Assembly (NCBI RefSeq): GCF_023635005.1
Contig: NZ_JAMLJM010000002.1
Location: 310,001 to 374,000 of the forward strand
Direction of reading: 5' to 3'
From: Flavobacterium luminosum
Lineage (GTDB): Bacteria; Bacteroidota; Bacteroidia; Flavobacteriales; Flavobacteriaceae
DNA: 64,000 nucleotides
This document shows positions 41,625 through 50,305 of this stretch, in pieces (the first letter of the stretch is position 1; every line of letters starts with the position of its first letter). Below the pieces are notes generated by a model. That model made no database searches. It saw only the letters and a program-made list of their open reading frames with translations, and had not been told where the DNA came from. A program made the translations under genes and the position numbers.

Positions 41625-42751
41625 TATATCTTTTTTAAAACTTCCAATAAATAATCAACATCCTCTTTGGTATTATAATGAGAAAAAGAAACGCGAATAT
41701 TCGGTTTTTGAAGTAATTCTTTAGAAACAAAAGCCTCTAAAACATGCGATGGTTTAACACTTCCAGATTGGCAGGCACTTCCTCTGGAAACCGCTACGCC
41801 GTTCATATCTAATTGAAATAGAAGCATACTGGTTTTGCTTTCATCGAAAGGTAGGATAACATTAATTACATTATAAAAAGTATCCTCCGGTTTTCCTGCA
41901 AAAACAACTTCGGGAAAATGAAGGTATAATTGCTCCACGAAGTAATTTTTTAGAGCAATAATTTCATTTCGCTCAGTTTCTAAATGTTCTACAGCCATTT
42001 CTAGGGCTTTTGCCATACCCACAATGTTATGAATACTTTCAGTCCCGGCACGTAATCCTTTTTCTTGTTCACCGCCAAGAAGTAATGGTTGTAGGACAAT
42101 GTTTTTTCGGATAAAAGCAAATCCAATTCCTTTAGGACCATGAAATTTATGTGCACTGGCTACCAAAAAATCTATGGGCAATTGGGTTAGGTCGATTTCT
42201 GTTTTACCAATAGATTGTACCGTATCGGTATGGAAATAGGCGTTATAGCTTTTGCAAAGTTGTGATACTTTTTCCAAATTCAGAACGGTGCCGATTTCAT
42301 TATTGACATGCATCAAGCTCACTAATGTTTTTTTATTTTGTGATAGCAACTCGACTAAATCGTTATAATCTATGGTGCCATCTTCTAAAATAGAAACAAA
42401 ATCAAGTTGAATATTATATTGTTTTTCAAAAACTTCCAACGTATGCAATACGGCATGATGTTCAATTTTTGAGGTAATAATTCTTTCCACTTTTAAATCA
42501 CGAATGCACGATAATAGGATAAAATTATTAGCCTCAGTTCCACACGATGTGAAAATGATTTCTTGAGCACTGCAATTCAGGTTTTTAGCAATGCTTTTTC
42601 GGGATAATTCGATTAGAGTTTTAGAACTTCTTCCGAAAGCATGAGTGGAAGAAGGATTTCCAAAGTTTTCTGTTAAAACTTTTGTCATTTCGGCGATGAC
42701 TTCCGGTCGTAATGGGGTAGTGGAAGCGTTGTCTAAATAGATATTTTTCAT
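41624..42751 (-). CDS. Cysteine desulfurase (NifS/IscS family)
   Basis: A 375-residue PLP enzyme that removes sulfur from cysteine for Fe-S clusters or thio-modification. The N-terminal DNASTTPLRPEVIAEM motif, the PLP Lys in ASAHKFHGPKGIGFAF, and the persulfide Cys loop VSRGSACQSGSVKPSHVLEA are clear. The short loop resembles the NifS/IscS-type group (group I) rather than SufS. No iscU, iscR or thiI is adjacent; a phosphoesterase gene is divergent and a GDPD gene overlaps downstream. So its role is housekeeping or tRNA-thiolation and not decided by context. Confidence 0.92.
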   Translation of the reverse strand: MKNIYLDNASTTPLRPEVIAEMTKVLTENFGNPSSTHAFGRSSKTLIELSRKSIAKNLNCSAQEIIFTSCGTEANNFILLSCIRDLKVERIITSKIEHHAVLHTLEVFEKQYNIQLDFVSILEDGTIDYNDLVELLSQNKKTLVSLMHVNNEIGTVLNLEKVSQLCKSYNAYFHTDTVQSIGKTEIDLTQLPIDFLVASAHKFHGPKGIGFAFIRKNIVLQPLLLGGEQEKGLRAGTESIHNIVGMAKALEMAVEHLETERNEIIALKNYFVEQLYLHFPEVVFAGKPEDTFYNVINVILPFDESKTSMLLFQLDMNGVAVSRGSACQSGSVKPSHVLEAFVSKELLQKPNIRVSFSHYNTKEDVDYLLEVLKKI

Positions 42752-42773
42752 ATTCTCAAATGTAGCAATTTTA

Positions 42774-42781
42774 TATCTTTG
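42774..42781 (+). promoter_or_regulatory. -7 element for the phosphoesterase gene
   Basis: TATCTTTG matches TAnnTTTG and lies only 14 bp before the TTG start at 42796, giving a very short leader. This supports that start. Confidence 0.45.
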
Positions 42782-42795
42782 GCAAAAATCTCTAC

Positions 42796-43290
42796 TTGAA
42801 AAAAATTCTACTTTTATCCGATACTCACAGTCATATTGATGACGTTATTTTGAAATATGTCGCTTGGGCTGACGAGGTTTGGCACGCCGGTGATATTGGT
42901 GATTTGTCTGTGACGGAAGCCATAGAAAAGCAAAAAACATTAAGAGCTGTTTATGGCAATATTGATGGTTCCGATGCAAGAATAATGTTTCCGTTGCATA
43001 ATCGATTCAGTTGTGAAGGAGTTCAGGTTTGGATGACACACATAGGAGGATATCCCGGTAAATATAATCCGAATATTCGGGAAGAATTAAAACTAAATCC
43101 TCCCAAACTGTTCATTTGTGGACATTCCCATATTTTAAAGGTTCAGTATGATAAAACCTTAGATCTTTTGCACATGAATCCTGGAGCTTGTGGGAAAAGT
43201 GGTTTTCATCAGGTAAGAACCATGCTTCGATTTGTAATAGAAGGAGATAAAATTAAAGATTTGGAAGTTATAGAATTGGGTAAAAAATAA
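42796..43290 (+). CDS. YfcE-type metallophosphoesterase
   Basis: A 164-residue calcineurin-like phosphoesterase of the YfcE/MJ0936 type. The metal motifs are in order: SDTHSHID, HAGDIGD, GNIDG, MTHIGG and CGHSHI. All metal ligands are present. Members hydrolyse phosphodiesters or phosphorylated small molecules; the substrate is unknown. The start is TTG (MKKILLLSDTHSHID) with no ATG or GTG nearby, and a -7 element 14 bp upstream fits it. The gene is divergent from the cysteine desulfurase and convergent with the histidine kinase; the stop codons are adjacent, with no gap. Confidence 0.9.
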   Translation: MKKILLLSDTHSHIDDVILKYVAWADEVWHAGDIGDLSVTEAIEKQKTLRAVYGNIDGSDARIMFPLHNRFSCEGVQVWMTHIGGYPGKYNPNIREELKLNPPKLFICGHSHILKVQYDKTLDLLHMNPGACGKSGFHQVRTMLRFVIEGDKIKDLEVIELGKK

Positions 43291-45042
43291 TTATTCTTTT
43301 ACTTTTATAATAATTGCGGTTCCTTCTCCTTTTTTCGATTTGATGACTACTGTACCTTGCATATTTTTGACACGGGCTTTGATTTGTGTCAATCCAAAAC
43401 CTTCAGTTTTATGTACAGAATCATTCTCAAAACCTTTTCCGTTGTCTTTTAATACAAAACAAAAGTAATCGTTTTCTTCATAGACATTCAGCTGTGCTTC
43501 TGTAGCTTGGCTGTGTTTGATAATGTTATTAATAAGTTCTGAAACGATGTAATAAATCTTGGTTTCAAATTCAATATCAAATTTTTTAGAATTTGGAATC
43601 AAGGAATGATACGTGATTTTTAGCAGTGTATTAGAGTTTTTTTCACATAAATCACTTAGTGCAAATTGTAATCCAAACTTAACCAACAAAGGAGATACTA
43701 ATTCATGAGACAAATCTCTTACTTTATCATGAGCCTGTTTTAACAACAATCTTGTTTTTTTTAGATCTTCTCTTTGTTCGTTGCTCAAAGAGGTTTCGAA
43801 CGCAGATAAATGTAAACCTACCGAAGATAGAGTAGCACTAACATTATCGTGTAAAACCTGAGAAATTTTATTGCGCTCCTGATCCTGTCCATCTAGGGTA
43901 GCACTAATGATCTTAAATTGTAAATCGTTGTCTATATTTTTTAGTTTGTTTTTTTGTTTAAGAACTAAGTTTTGGTAATAAAAATAAAAAATCAAACCGG
44001 AAAGCAACAGTAAAAATGCCAATAATAAAGAGATGTTTTGATTTCTTTTTTGTTTCTCAACAATAATATTTTCTTTTTCTTTAAATATAAGCGCTGCTTT
44101 GTCTAATTGGTATTTGGTTTCTATTTCCCTTGTAGCTTTTTCAATCCTACCATTAATCATAGAATCGTATAGTTCAAAATACTTGTTACTATATTCTAAG
44201 GCTTTTTTATAATCCCCTATTTTTTCATATGCATACGAGGCATTAAGAAAACAAGAAGCTACTATTTTTGTGTTCTCATTATTCGGAAAAAGTTTTAGAA
44301 CACTTTCGTAAATTTCGATAGCTTTTTTGTAATTACGCTCTCCTTCCATTTCAATTAAGGCAGCGTTGACTTTTGCAGTGGCGATTACTACAGGATCTTT
44401 TGTTAGCAACGCCGTTTCGATAGATTTCTGAGCATATTCTTTAGCAAGATCGAATTTTTTTAGTTTATTATAGTAAAAAACGTAATTGTCATACGCTTTT
44501 GATTTTTCCTTGAGATCTTTAGAATTTTTAGTGTATAATGCGACCTTGTCAATATAATATTTTAAACTATCTGAATCTACTGTACCATGGTACCTGCACA
44601 AGCCTTGATGAGTTTTTGAGAGTAAAACAGTGTCTTTTAATTTTTCAGCATTCTTTTTTGCTTTGTGCAAATGACTTTGAGCCTTTTGAAATTCAAAAGA
44701 AGTAGTGTAGAGGTTTCCGACTTTCCAGTGTATGTCTACCAATTTATCGTAAAGATGATTTTTTTCAGCTATTTTTCGCGATTCGAATAAAATTTTGATA
44801 GCATTTTCTACATCATTAAAACTTTCATAGAGTAGAGCTTGTTCGTATTTAAGATCACAATATTTTTTAAAATTGCGTTTTTTTAGAGAAGAATTTGCTT
44901 GTTTGTTAGCAAAATTAATTGCTTTGATAGGATCGTTATTTTCCTTATAATAGCTTATAGAATCTGTTTCGGTTTTTTTGTTTTGAAAACCGAAACAGAA
45001 GTTATAAAGAAATAGAATTATGTAGATAGGGTTTTTGATCAC
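43291..45042 (-). CDS. TPR-containing sensor histidine kinase (NarX type)
   Basis: A 583-residue membrane histidine kinase. The periplasmic N-terminal half (after a short leader) contains several tetratricopeptide-like repeats at about residues 25-300 (for example VDIHWKVGNLYTTSFEFQKAQ). One membrane helix is near residue 330-355 (ISLLLAFLLLLSGLIFYFYY). The cytoplasmic part has HisKA_3 with the phospho-His in QVLHDNVSATLSSVGLHL and an HATPase_c domain with NNIIKHSQAT, DNGKGF and GFGLTQIKARVKNM. It phosphorylates the response regulator encoded upstream in the same run; a 95-residue gene sits between the two. TPRs as sensor are common in Bacteroidota kinases of this type. Confidence 0.92.
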   Translation of the reverse strand: MIKNPIYIILFLYNFCFGFQNKKTETDSISYYKENNDPIKAINFANKQANSSLKKRNFKKYCDLKYEQALLYESFNDVENAIKILFESRKIAEKNHLYDKLVDIHWKVGNLYTTSFEFQKAQSHLHKAKKNAEKLKDTVLLSKTHQGLCRYHGTVDSDSLKYYIDKVALYTKNSKDLKEKSKAYDNYVFYYNKLKKFDLAKEYAQKSIETALLTKDPVVIATAKVNAALIEMEGERNYKKAIEIYESVLKLFPNNENTKIVASCFLNASYAYEKIGDYKKALEYSNKYFELYDSMINGRIEKATREIETKYQLDKAALIFKEKENIIVEKQKRNQNISLLLAFLLLLSGLIFYFYYQNLVLKQKNKLKNIDNDLQFKIISATLDGQDQERNKISQVLHDNVSATLSSVGLHLSAFETSLSNEQREDLKKTRLLLKQAHDKVRDLSHELVSPLLVKFGLQFALSDLCEKNSNTLLKITYHSLIPNSKKFDIEFETKIYYIVSELINNIIKHSQATEAQLNVYEENDYFCFVLKDNGKGFENDSVHKTEGFGLTQIKARVKNMQGTVVIKSKKGEGTAIIIKVKE

Positions 45043-45047
45043 TTTTG

Positions 45048-45335
45048 TTAGTCGGTTAAGATACCTGATGGTTTTTTTATAATAGTTTTAGCAGATTCGT
45101 ATTGCTCAAATTTAAAGTTTAAACTGTCACTTATCATATTAACTATTTCTGTTTCCTCTATAAAAACAGTACTAGGCGTTGTTTCTCCGGGATTTAATTT
45201 AATTTCGATGGTGTATTTTCCTGAAACACATACTAAATTGTAGAAACAGTTATCAGGTATTTTAAAAGTGATTTGGAATTGAGAATTGTTAATCTTAGTG
45301 TAAGAGTACTCACTTAATAAGGAATAATTTGACAT
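45048..45335 (-). CDS. Small protein between response regulator and kinase genes
   Basis: A 95-residue protein unlike any family I recognise. It has no signal peptide or membrane segment. It is predicted to be mostly beta (FQITFKIPDNCFYNLVCVSG, then YTIEIKLNPGE), with two cysteines close together. It is separated from the response regulator by 5 bp and from the histidine kinase by 5 bp, so all three are almost certainly cotranscribed and probably act together. It could modulate signalling or simply be an accessory passenger. No counterpart is usual in NarL-type systems I know. Confidence 0.7.
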   Translation of the reverse strand: MSNYSLLSEYSYTKINNSQFQITFKIPDNCFYNLVCVSGKYTIEIKLNPGETTPSTVFIEETEIVNMISDSLNFKFEQYESAKTIIKKPSGILTD

Positions 45336-45340
45336 AATAT

Positions 45341-46009
45341 TTATTGATTTAAATTGATTAAATTGTGTTTTGTAGCAAATAAAACAAGCCCGACAGAACT
45401 TTTTACTTTTAATTTTTTCATTAGGTTTTTACGATGCGTTTCTACCGTATTAGGACTAATGTTGAGCAATTCACCTATATCTCTTCCGCTTTTTTCTTCA
45501 CAAATATATCCTAATATCTCTAGTTCACGAGTGGTGATATTAGCAATAGCATCTTCTGCTTTTAATGCTTCTCGATGGTTGTTTTCGGTAAAAATATCAA
45601 ATATTTTATCTTTAATATTAGAAGAAAAATATTGTTTGCCTTCATATACAGCCATAATAGCATCTAAAATACTTTCTCCAGCGCTTTGTTTGGTTAAATA
45701 ACCACTTGCTCCTAATTTTATAACTTCTTTGATGAGTTTAGGATCATCATAACTCGATAAGATAATTACTTTGCACGTAAATCCTTTTTCGCTAAATTCT
45801 CTTAAAACCTGAATACCGTCTTTCTCCGGCATATTGATATCCATGATGAGTACATGCGCATCATTTTCTGCTACTCTATCTACCAAACCTTCACCATCAA
45901 GTGAAAATCCCACTACTTCAAAAAGAGGATTTGTTTTAAGAACGGCCAATAATCCGTCTATTAGTACCTGATGATCGTCGGCAAGATGTATTTTTATTTT
46001 AGTTTCCAT
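45341..46009 (-). CDS. NarL/FixJ-type response regulator
   Basis: A 222-residue response regulator. The receiver domain (about residues 4-120) has the acidic pocket (HLADDHQVLIDGLL) and phospho-Asp in VLIMDINMPEKDG, plus the switch Thr/Ser and Lys in ILSSYDDPKLIKEVIK...GASGYLTK. The LuxR-type HTH (about residues 155-215) contains TTRELEILGYICEEKSGRD and SPNTVETHRKNLMKKL. It is the first gene of a run with a 95-residue protein and a TPR histidine kinase. A -7 element is at 46029-46036 and a perfect palindrome at 46083-46100 upstream, a candidate site for autoregulation. Confidence 0.94.
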   Translation of the reverse strand: METKIKIHLADDHQVLIDGLLAVLKTNPLFEVVGFSLDGEGLVDRVAENDAHVLIMDINMPEKDGIQVLREFSEKGFTCKVIILSSYDDPKLIKEVIKLGASGYLTKQSAGESILDAIMAVYEGKQYFSSNIKDKIFDIFTENNHREALKAEDAIANITTRELEILGYICEEKSGRDIGELLNISPNTVETHRKNLMKKLKVKSSVGLVLFATKHNLINLNQ

Positions 46010-46028
46010 AATTTGTTAAGTGATTTTT

Positions 46029-46036
46029 CAAAAGTA
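46029..46036 (-). promoter_or_regulatory. -7 element for the response regulator operon
   Basis: TACTTTTG on the minus strand matches TAnnTTTG, 19 bp upstream of the ATG. No TTG box stands at the usual distance, which fits a promoter needing an activator. Confidence 0.45.
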
Positions 46037-46082
46037 GGAGAATAAAAGTTTATCTGAAATACCCGTACTTAATGAATTTTAC

Positions 46083-46100
46083 ATCACCAATTTTGGTGAT
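46083..46100. promoter_or_regulatory. Palindromic operator candidate upstream of the response regulator
   Basis: ATCACCAATTTTGGTGAT is a dyad with 8-bp perfect arms around a TT spacer. It is 74-91 bp from the regulator ATG and about 47 bp upstream of the -7 element, a position typical of activator sites. It is not followed by a T tract, so it does not look like a terminator. Confidence 0.45.
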
Positions 46101-46133
46101 ATACTTATTAAAGTTAATCAAAAATAGTTAAAA

Positions 46134-46164
46134 ACAAAAAAGCTAACCATTTCAGGTTAGCTTT
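46134..46164 (-). terminator. Terminator after the DUF4293 gene
   Basis: A 10-bp perfect stem (AAAGCTAACC / GGTTAGCTTT) with a 6-nt loop is followed on the minus strand by a T-rich tract. It lies 30 bp past the DUF4293 stop. Confidence 0.8.
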
Positions 46165-46193
46165 CGTCGCACTAATAAACTAAGATGATAGGT

Positions 46194-46604
46194 TTATCGT
46201 AATCGATCCACAGATTTTACGAGATCTTCATCCTTTTTGATGGCTCTATTGGCTAAGACCAATAGTAAGATAGATAAAATAGGTAAGAACATCCCAATAC
46301 CCTTCTCTGAAACAGGAGTTTCTCCAGGTAGGTTTAGTGTACGATACACAAATAATCCTAGTAAAATTAAGTTTAATATCATATTCAGTCTGTTCATCAC
46401 AAACTGTTGTTGTCTTTTTTTATAAGTCAAAAGGCTCAAAATAGCCAAAGTAGAAGATAGCCCCAAAAGAATAGTGTAGCTTATCGATTCCATAAAATAA
46501 AAGAGCTGACCGTTTTCTAATTTCCATAAATGAAAAACAAAAGGTAAAACAGCACTCATTAGAAATGCAAAAAATAAATAAACACTTTGTATTCGTTGAA
46601 TCAT
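46194..46604 (-). CDS. DUF4293 family membrane protein
   Basis: A 136-residue membrane protein with four hydrophobic segments: at residues about 5-25 (QSVYLFFAFLMSAVLPFVF), 38-58 (MESISYTILLGLSSTLAI), 68-90 and 100-120 (GMFLPILSILLLVLANRAI). The start MIQRIQSVYLFF is the characteristic beginning of DUF4293, so I take ATG 46604 rather than an upstream ATG at 46646 that adds 14 residues. A short charged tail (KKDEDLVKSVDRLR) ends the protein. Function unknown. In Bacteroidota it is often next to rho, as here: rho is divergent across about 175 bp. Confidence 0.85.
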   Translation of the reverse strand: MIQRIQSVYLFFAFLMSAVLPFVFHLWKLENGQLFYFMESISYTILLGLSSTLAILSLLTYKKRQQQFVMNRLNMILNLILLGLFVYRTLNLPGETPVSEKGIGMFLPILSILLLVLANRAIKKDEDLVKSVDRLR

Positions 46605-46778
46605 TTTTTCAAAAAATTGAGAAACAAAAATAGGGTATCTTTTCATAAAAAACTATTGTTTACTAAAATAAAATTCGTATTATTGCATTATAAATCCGTA
46701 AGCACTTCATACTTCGGAACATAGAATTCAAAAAATCTCTTTTTTATTTTATCCCATAATTAAATCTTACAACCTTAT

Positions 46779-48473
46779 ATGTTTGATATTTCTGTATTAA
46801 AAGAAATGAAGCTTTCTGAGCTCCAAGAAATTGCAAAAATTGCAAAAATCAAGAGCTTTAAAACCTTAAAAAAGGATGAGTTGGTATACCAAATTTTAGA
46901 TTACCAAGCGGCAAATCCTGATAAAATTGCCCCAGAGACTAGTAATAAAGAAGAAAACAAGACAGAAGCTCCTAAAACCAAAAGAGTTAGAATTGTTAAA
47001 GAAGACACCAAAACAGGTGAAGTTAAAACAGCTAAACCTTCAGAAGAAAAAATAGCAGAACCACAAGCAATACTTTTTGAAGAATCGAAAGCAGAAGTAA
47101 TAGAAAAGAAAGAAGTAGAAATACGACACAAAGAAGCTAGAAATAATCGCTTTCAAAAGAACAAAGTTAAAAATACTCCAAAGGAAGTTGAAAATTCCTC
47201 CCCAGAAATAACAGTTGTTGCATCAGAATCCGAAACCTCGCCGGTAGTAGCAACAGAAGAAATTTCAACTCCAGAAGTTGAAACCCCAACAAACAATCCT
47301 AACCCGAAATTCAACAAGCACAAGAAAAATACTAATTTCCGTGAACCTGATTATGAATTTGAAGGAATCATAGAAAGTGAAGGTGTATTAGAAATGATGC
47401 CGGACGGTTACGGTTTTTTAAGATCCTCAGATTATAACTACTTGGCGTCGCCTGACGATATCTATTTATCGACATCTCAAATTCGTTTGTTCGGTTTAAA
47501 AACAGGAGATACGGTAAAAGGGGTGGTGAGACCTCCTAAAGAAGGAGAAAAATATTTTCCTTTGGTAAAAGTATTAAAAATCAACGGGCATGATCCTCAA
47601 GTCGTTCGCGATAGAGTTTCTTTTGACCATTTAACACCCGTTTTTCCAACAGAAAAGTTCAAATTAGCCGAAAAAGGAAGTTCGATTTCTACTAGAATTA
47701 TAGATTTGTTTTCTCCTATCGGGAAGGGGCAACGTGGTATGATAGTGGCACAACCTAAAACTGGTAAAACCATGTTGTTAAAGGACATTGCCAATGCCAT
47801 AGCTGCCAATCACCCTGAGGTGTACATGATTGTACTTTTAATAGATGAACGACCTGAAGAGGTAACCGATATGCAACGTAGTGTGCGTGCTGAAGTAATT
47901 GCTTCCACTTTCGATAGAGAGCCACAAGAACATGTGAAAATTGCCAATATTGTTTTAGAAAAAGCAAAACGCTTAGTGGAATGTGGACACGATGTAGTTA
48001 TTTTATTAGATTCGATTACTCGTTTGGCACGTGCTTATAATACTGTTCAGCCTGCATCCGGTAAAGTATTAAGTGGTGGTGTTGATGCCAATGCATTACA
48101 AAAACCTAAACGTTTCTTTGGTGCGGCTCGTAATGTTGAAAATGGAGGTTCTTTGAGCATCATTGCAACGGCCTTGACCGAAACTGGATCTAAAATGGAT
48201 GAAGTAATTTTTGAAGAATTCAAAGGAACGGGTAATATGGAATTACAATTAGATCGTAAGATTGCGAATCGTCGTATTTTCCCTGCGGTTGATTTAACTT
48301 CTTCAAGTACACGTCGAGACGATTTGTTACTAGATGAAAAAACAATTCAACGCATGTGGATTATGAGAAAATATTTGGCAGATATGAATTCGGTTGAAGC
48401 GATGGAATTTATTAATGACCGCATTAAGAAAACCAGAAACAACGAAGAATTTCTCATCTCGATGAATGATTAG
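46779..48473 (+). CDS. rho: Transcription termination factor Rho with long disordered insertion
   Basis: A 564-residue Rho. The N-terminal Rho_N domain (residues 1-45, [20 protein letters not shown]) is followed by a low-complexity Lys/Glu/Thr/Pro-rich insert (about 45-190), then the RNA-binding cold-shock-like domain (about 197-270, [20 protein letters not shown]) and the RecA-like motor with Walker [14 protein letters not shown], Walker [13 protein letters not shown], the Q-loop/R-loop segment [21 protein letters not shown]. coli Rho is 419 residues; the extra length is the insert. Bacteroides Rho carries a similar insert that has been reported to form condensates. A terminator follows directly at 48523. 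Confidence 0.97.
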   Translation: MFDISVLKEMKLSELQEIAKIAKIKSFKTLKKDELVYQILDYQAANPDKIAPETSNKEENKTEAPKTKRVRIVKEDTKTGEVKTAKPSEEKIAEPQAILFEESKAEVIEKKEVEIRHKEARNNRFQKNKVKNTPKEVENSSPEITVVASESETSPVVATEEISTPEVETPTNNPNPKFNKHKKNTNFREPDYEFEGIIESEGVLEMMPDGYGFLRSSDYNYLASPDDIYLSTSQIRLFGLKTGDTVKGVVRPPKEGEKYFPLVKVLKINGHDPQVVRDRVSFDHLTPVFPTEKFKLAEKGSSISTRIIDLFSPIGKGQRGMIVAQPKTGKTMLLKDIANAIAANHPEVYMIVLLIDERPEEVTDMQRSVRAEVIASTFDREPQEHVKIANIVLEKAKRLVECGHDVVILLDSITRLARAYNTVQPASGKVLSGGVDANALQKPKRFFGAARNVENGGSLSIIATALTETGSKMDEVIFEEFKGTGNMELQLDRKIANRRIFPAVDLTSSSTRRDDLLLDEKTIQRMWIMRKYLADMNSVEAMEFINDRIKKTRNNEEFLISMND

Positions 48474-48522
48474 TTTTTTTAATAAACATTTGATATATCA
48501 AAATCTTAAAAAAATGTGTAAT

Positions 48523-48551
48523 AAACCGTTTCATTATGAAGCGGTTTTTTT
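48523..48551 (+). terminator. Terminator after rho
   Basis: Stem AAACCGTTTC / GAAGCGGTTT with one G-U pair and a 5-nt loop, followed by T residues, about 50 bp beyond the rho stop. Confidence 0.85.
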
Positions 48552-48554
48552 ATG

Positions 48555-48703
48555 ACCTTTTCCAGCTTTTCGCTTTAACCTACCTGATCAAAGCTTTTTT
48601 CTCTCTTCCACTAAAGGAGCTTCCTTCAATCGCTCTATAGATCGTATAAAAATAGCTTTGATTTTTTCGGGACTACCGCTATAACCAAGGGGCAATAGTT
48701 ACA
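48555..48703. repeat. Degenerate Flavobacterium-type intergenic repeat
   Basis: A block with more G and C than its flanks. Read on the minus strand it has the order GATTGAAGGAAGCTCC, then AAAGCTTTGATC, then AAAGCGAAAAGCTGGAAAAG, which resembles a family I remember from Flavobacterium (GATTGAAGCGGCATCC ... AGCGAAAAGCGGGAAA). A 9-bp inverted repeat (ATCAAAGCT 48587-48595 / AGCTTTGAT 48654-48662) can fold the interior. It follows the rho terminator. The gene-free stretch 48704-48924 is otherwise AT-rich with one dyad, TAAGATA/TATCTTA at 48795-48811, and no clear promoter. Confidence 0.5.
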
Positions 48704-48924
48704 AAATTTTATATTTTATTTTTTGGATTTTATATCAAGTTTATAAAATCTAAATTTTAACAAAATGTACGGAAAAACCGTAATATTTAATTGGTAAGAT
48801 ACTATATCTTATGCAGTCAAAATTGAATTTTTAATATTACTGTGAATAGCAATAATAAGTGGTGAATGAACTCCGAAACAAGCGACTCTAAATTCTTGAA
48901 AGTAGGAAAAAAATAAATTAAAAA

Positions 48925-49148
48925 ATGAAACAATTATTTATTGGGTTGCTTATGTTTGCAGGTAGCTCTATTGCTTTTGCAAATAATGGAGAAGTTAAAA
49001 AAAAATTAAAATGACTTTGCCTCCAGTCGACACCTGTACTATTACAGTGACTGTATTAGTTGATGGTTATACTTGTACAGGAACGGGTACTGCTACAGAT
49101 TGCAAGGAAGCTGAGAAAAAAGCAATTGCTAACATTAGTTGCAATTAA
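48925..49148 (+). CDS. Secreted four-cysteine small protein, reading frame split by a homopolymer
   Basis: Frame 1 (ATG 48925, TGA 49012-49014) encodes 29 residues that look like a signal peptide: MKQLFIGLLMFAGSSIAFA, then NNGEVKKK. Frame 2 (ATG 49011, TAA 49146-49148) encodes 45 residues with four cysteines: VDTCTITVTVLVDGYTCTGT, then ATDCKEAEKKAIANISCN. They overlap at ATGA just after a run of nine A (48997-49005). One added A, or two fewer, would join them to one protein of about 74 residues with cleavage after AFA. That suggests either a sequencing error, phase variation or slippage, or a recent frameshift. Two coupled genes are less likely. It lies before a GLPGLI protein and an outer-membrane receptor-like gene and ends at a terminator. 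No known family is recognised. Confidence 0.6.
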
Positions 49149-49158
49149 TAATTTCATA

Positions 49159-49193
49159 ATACAAAACAGAATTTTATTTCTGTTTTGTATTTA
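49159..49193 (+). terminator. Hairpin between the peptide gene and the GLPGLI gene
   Basis: A perfect 13-bp stem (ATACAAAACAGAA / TTCTGTTTTGTAT) with a 6-nt loop begins 10 bp past the peptide stop. The T tract afterwards is short, so it may be a leaky terminator or a 3' stabiliser. Confidence 0.65.
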
Positions 49194-49287
49194 AATAACT
49201 TTTAAATGGCCTTTTACAACGATTTTGTTTCAAACAATAAACAAAGGTGATGCCATTTATAACCTATAAACAATGCACATTATAATC

Positions 49288-50043
49288 ATGAAAAGTATTT
49301 ATTTATTATTTTTATTTTTAAATTTTAATTTTTATGCTCAGTTAAAGATAGAATATGATTACACAATGGGTAATCACGAATCAAGTACAATAAACAAGTG
49401 TTATTTATACACAGATGGTGTAAACTCTAAATTTGTTTATAGACGTATAATTAACGGAGAAACTGAAAGTATATTTACGCATATTAATCCTACGGTTTTA
49501 GAATTTATGAACTCTAAATTCAAGAAACAAGCAGGTGATAGTATAGGTAAAATTGTACTAAAAAAGATGAACTCTGATAGTATTTATTGTAGATATTCAA
49601 CAGCAGATAATAAGTACGTAAAAGTACTTGAAAAAAATACACCAATTATCAAAATTGTAGATGAGTTTAAAACGGTTTTTAATTACAATTGTCAAAAAGC
49701 TATTTTTGACTTCGGGGAAAGAGTTTTTGAAGTTTGGTTTACGAATGACATTCCAATTAGTGATGGGCCTTGGAAACTAAAAGGGCTTCCTGGTTTAGTT
49801 TTAAGTGCAAAAACTAATGATGGTATTCATCATTTTGAAATTACAAGTCTAAAGAATTGTCCTCCTTTCGAAAAGTCTTTTTTTGATTTCCCATTCGTGA
49901 AAATACTTTCTAAAGAAGTTTTTGTAGACGATTTCATAAGAATTACAGAGAATAAATTTAAATATCAAAAATCGCAAAAACCTGATGCTAATTCAACAAT
50001 GACAATTGATATGTTAGACATTCCAAAAACTCTTTTCAAATAG
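49288..50043 (+). CDS. GLPGLI family secreted protein
   Basis: A 251-residue protein with a signal peptide (MKSIYLLFLFLNFNFYAQ) and the hallmark motif GPWKLKGLPGLVL at about residues 161-173. The rest is rich in beta structure, as in the Bacteroidota GLPGLI family (formerly noted as a paralogous set in Porphyromonas gingivalis). No enzymatic function is established. An upstream in-frame ATG at 49273 adds five residues; ATG 49288 gives the best signal peptide. It lies between the split four-cysteine peptide gene and a TonB-receptor-like barrel gene on the same strand. GLPGLI proteins beside such receptors are a recurrent combination in Bacteroidota, by my recollection, so a shared export or uptake task is likely but undefined. 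Confidence 0.87.
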   Translation: MKSIYLLFLFLNFNFYAQLKIEYDYTMGNHESSTINKCYLYTDGVNSKFVYRRIINGETESIFTHINPTVLEFMNSKFKKQAGDSIGKIVLKKMNSDSIYCRYSTADNKYVKVLEKNTPIIKIVDEFKTVFNYNCQKAIFDFGERVFEVWFTNDIPISDGPWKLKGLPGLVLSAKTNDGIHHFEITSLKNCPPFEKSFFDFPFVKILSKEVFVDDFIRITENKFKYQKSQKPDANSTMTIDMLDIPKTLFK

Positions 50044-50305
50044 CATTGTATATCTGTTGCATTATCATCTTGTCAACAATTAAGTTTAAAATGTGTTTTG
50101 TAAAAGATGTTTGAAATTGAAATTTTATAATTACTGATTTAATAAATAATCAGTGTGATAGATATGTAAGACAACACCATTTTAGGAGTTAAATATAGAG
50201 CAGTAAATTTTAAAAGGATTTAAAAAAACAAAAATGCTGTAAATAAAAAAACTTAATAAAATCATATTAAACAATTTAGACATATCTTTAATAGTTTTTG
50301 AATAA

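Noticed and set aside
48925-49148. Two independent, translationally coupled genes
   Set aside because: A 29-codon signal-peptide-only gene followed by a peptide without signal would be hard to rationalise; a frameshift in A9 is simpler. It is not strictly excluded.
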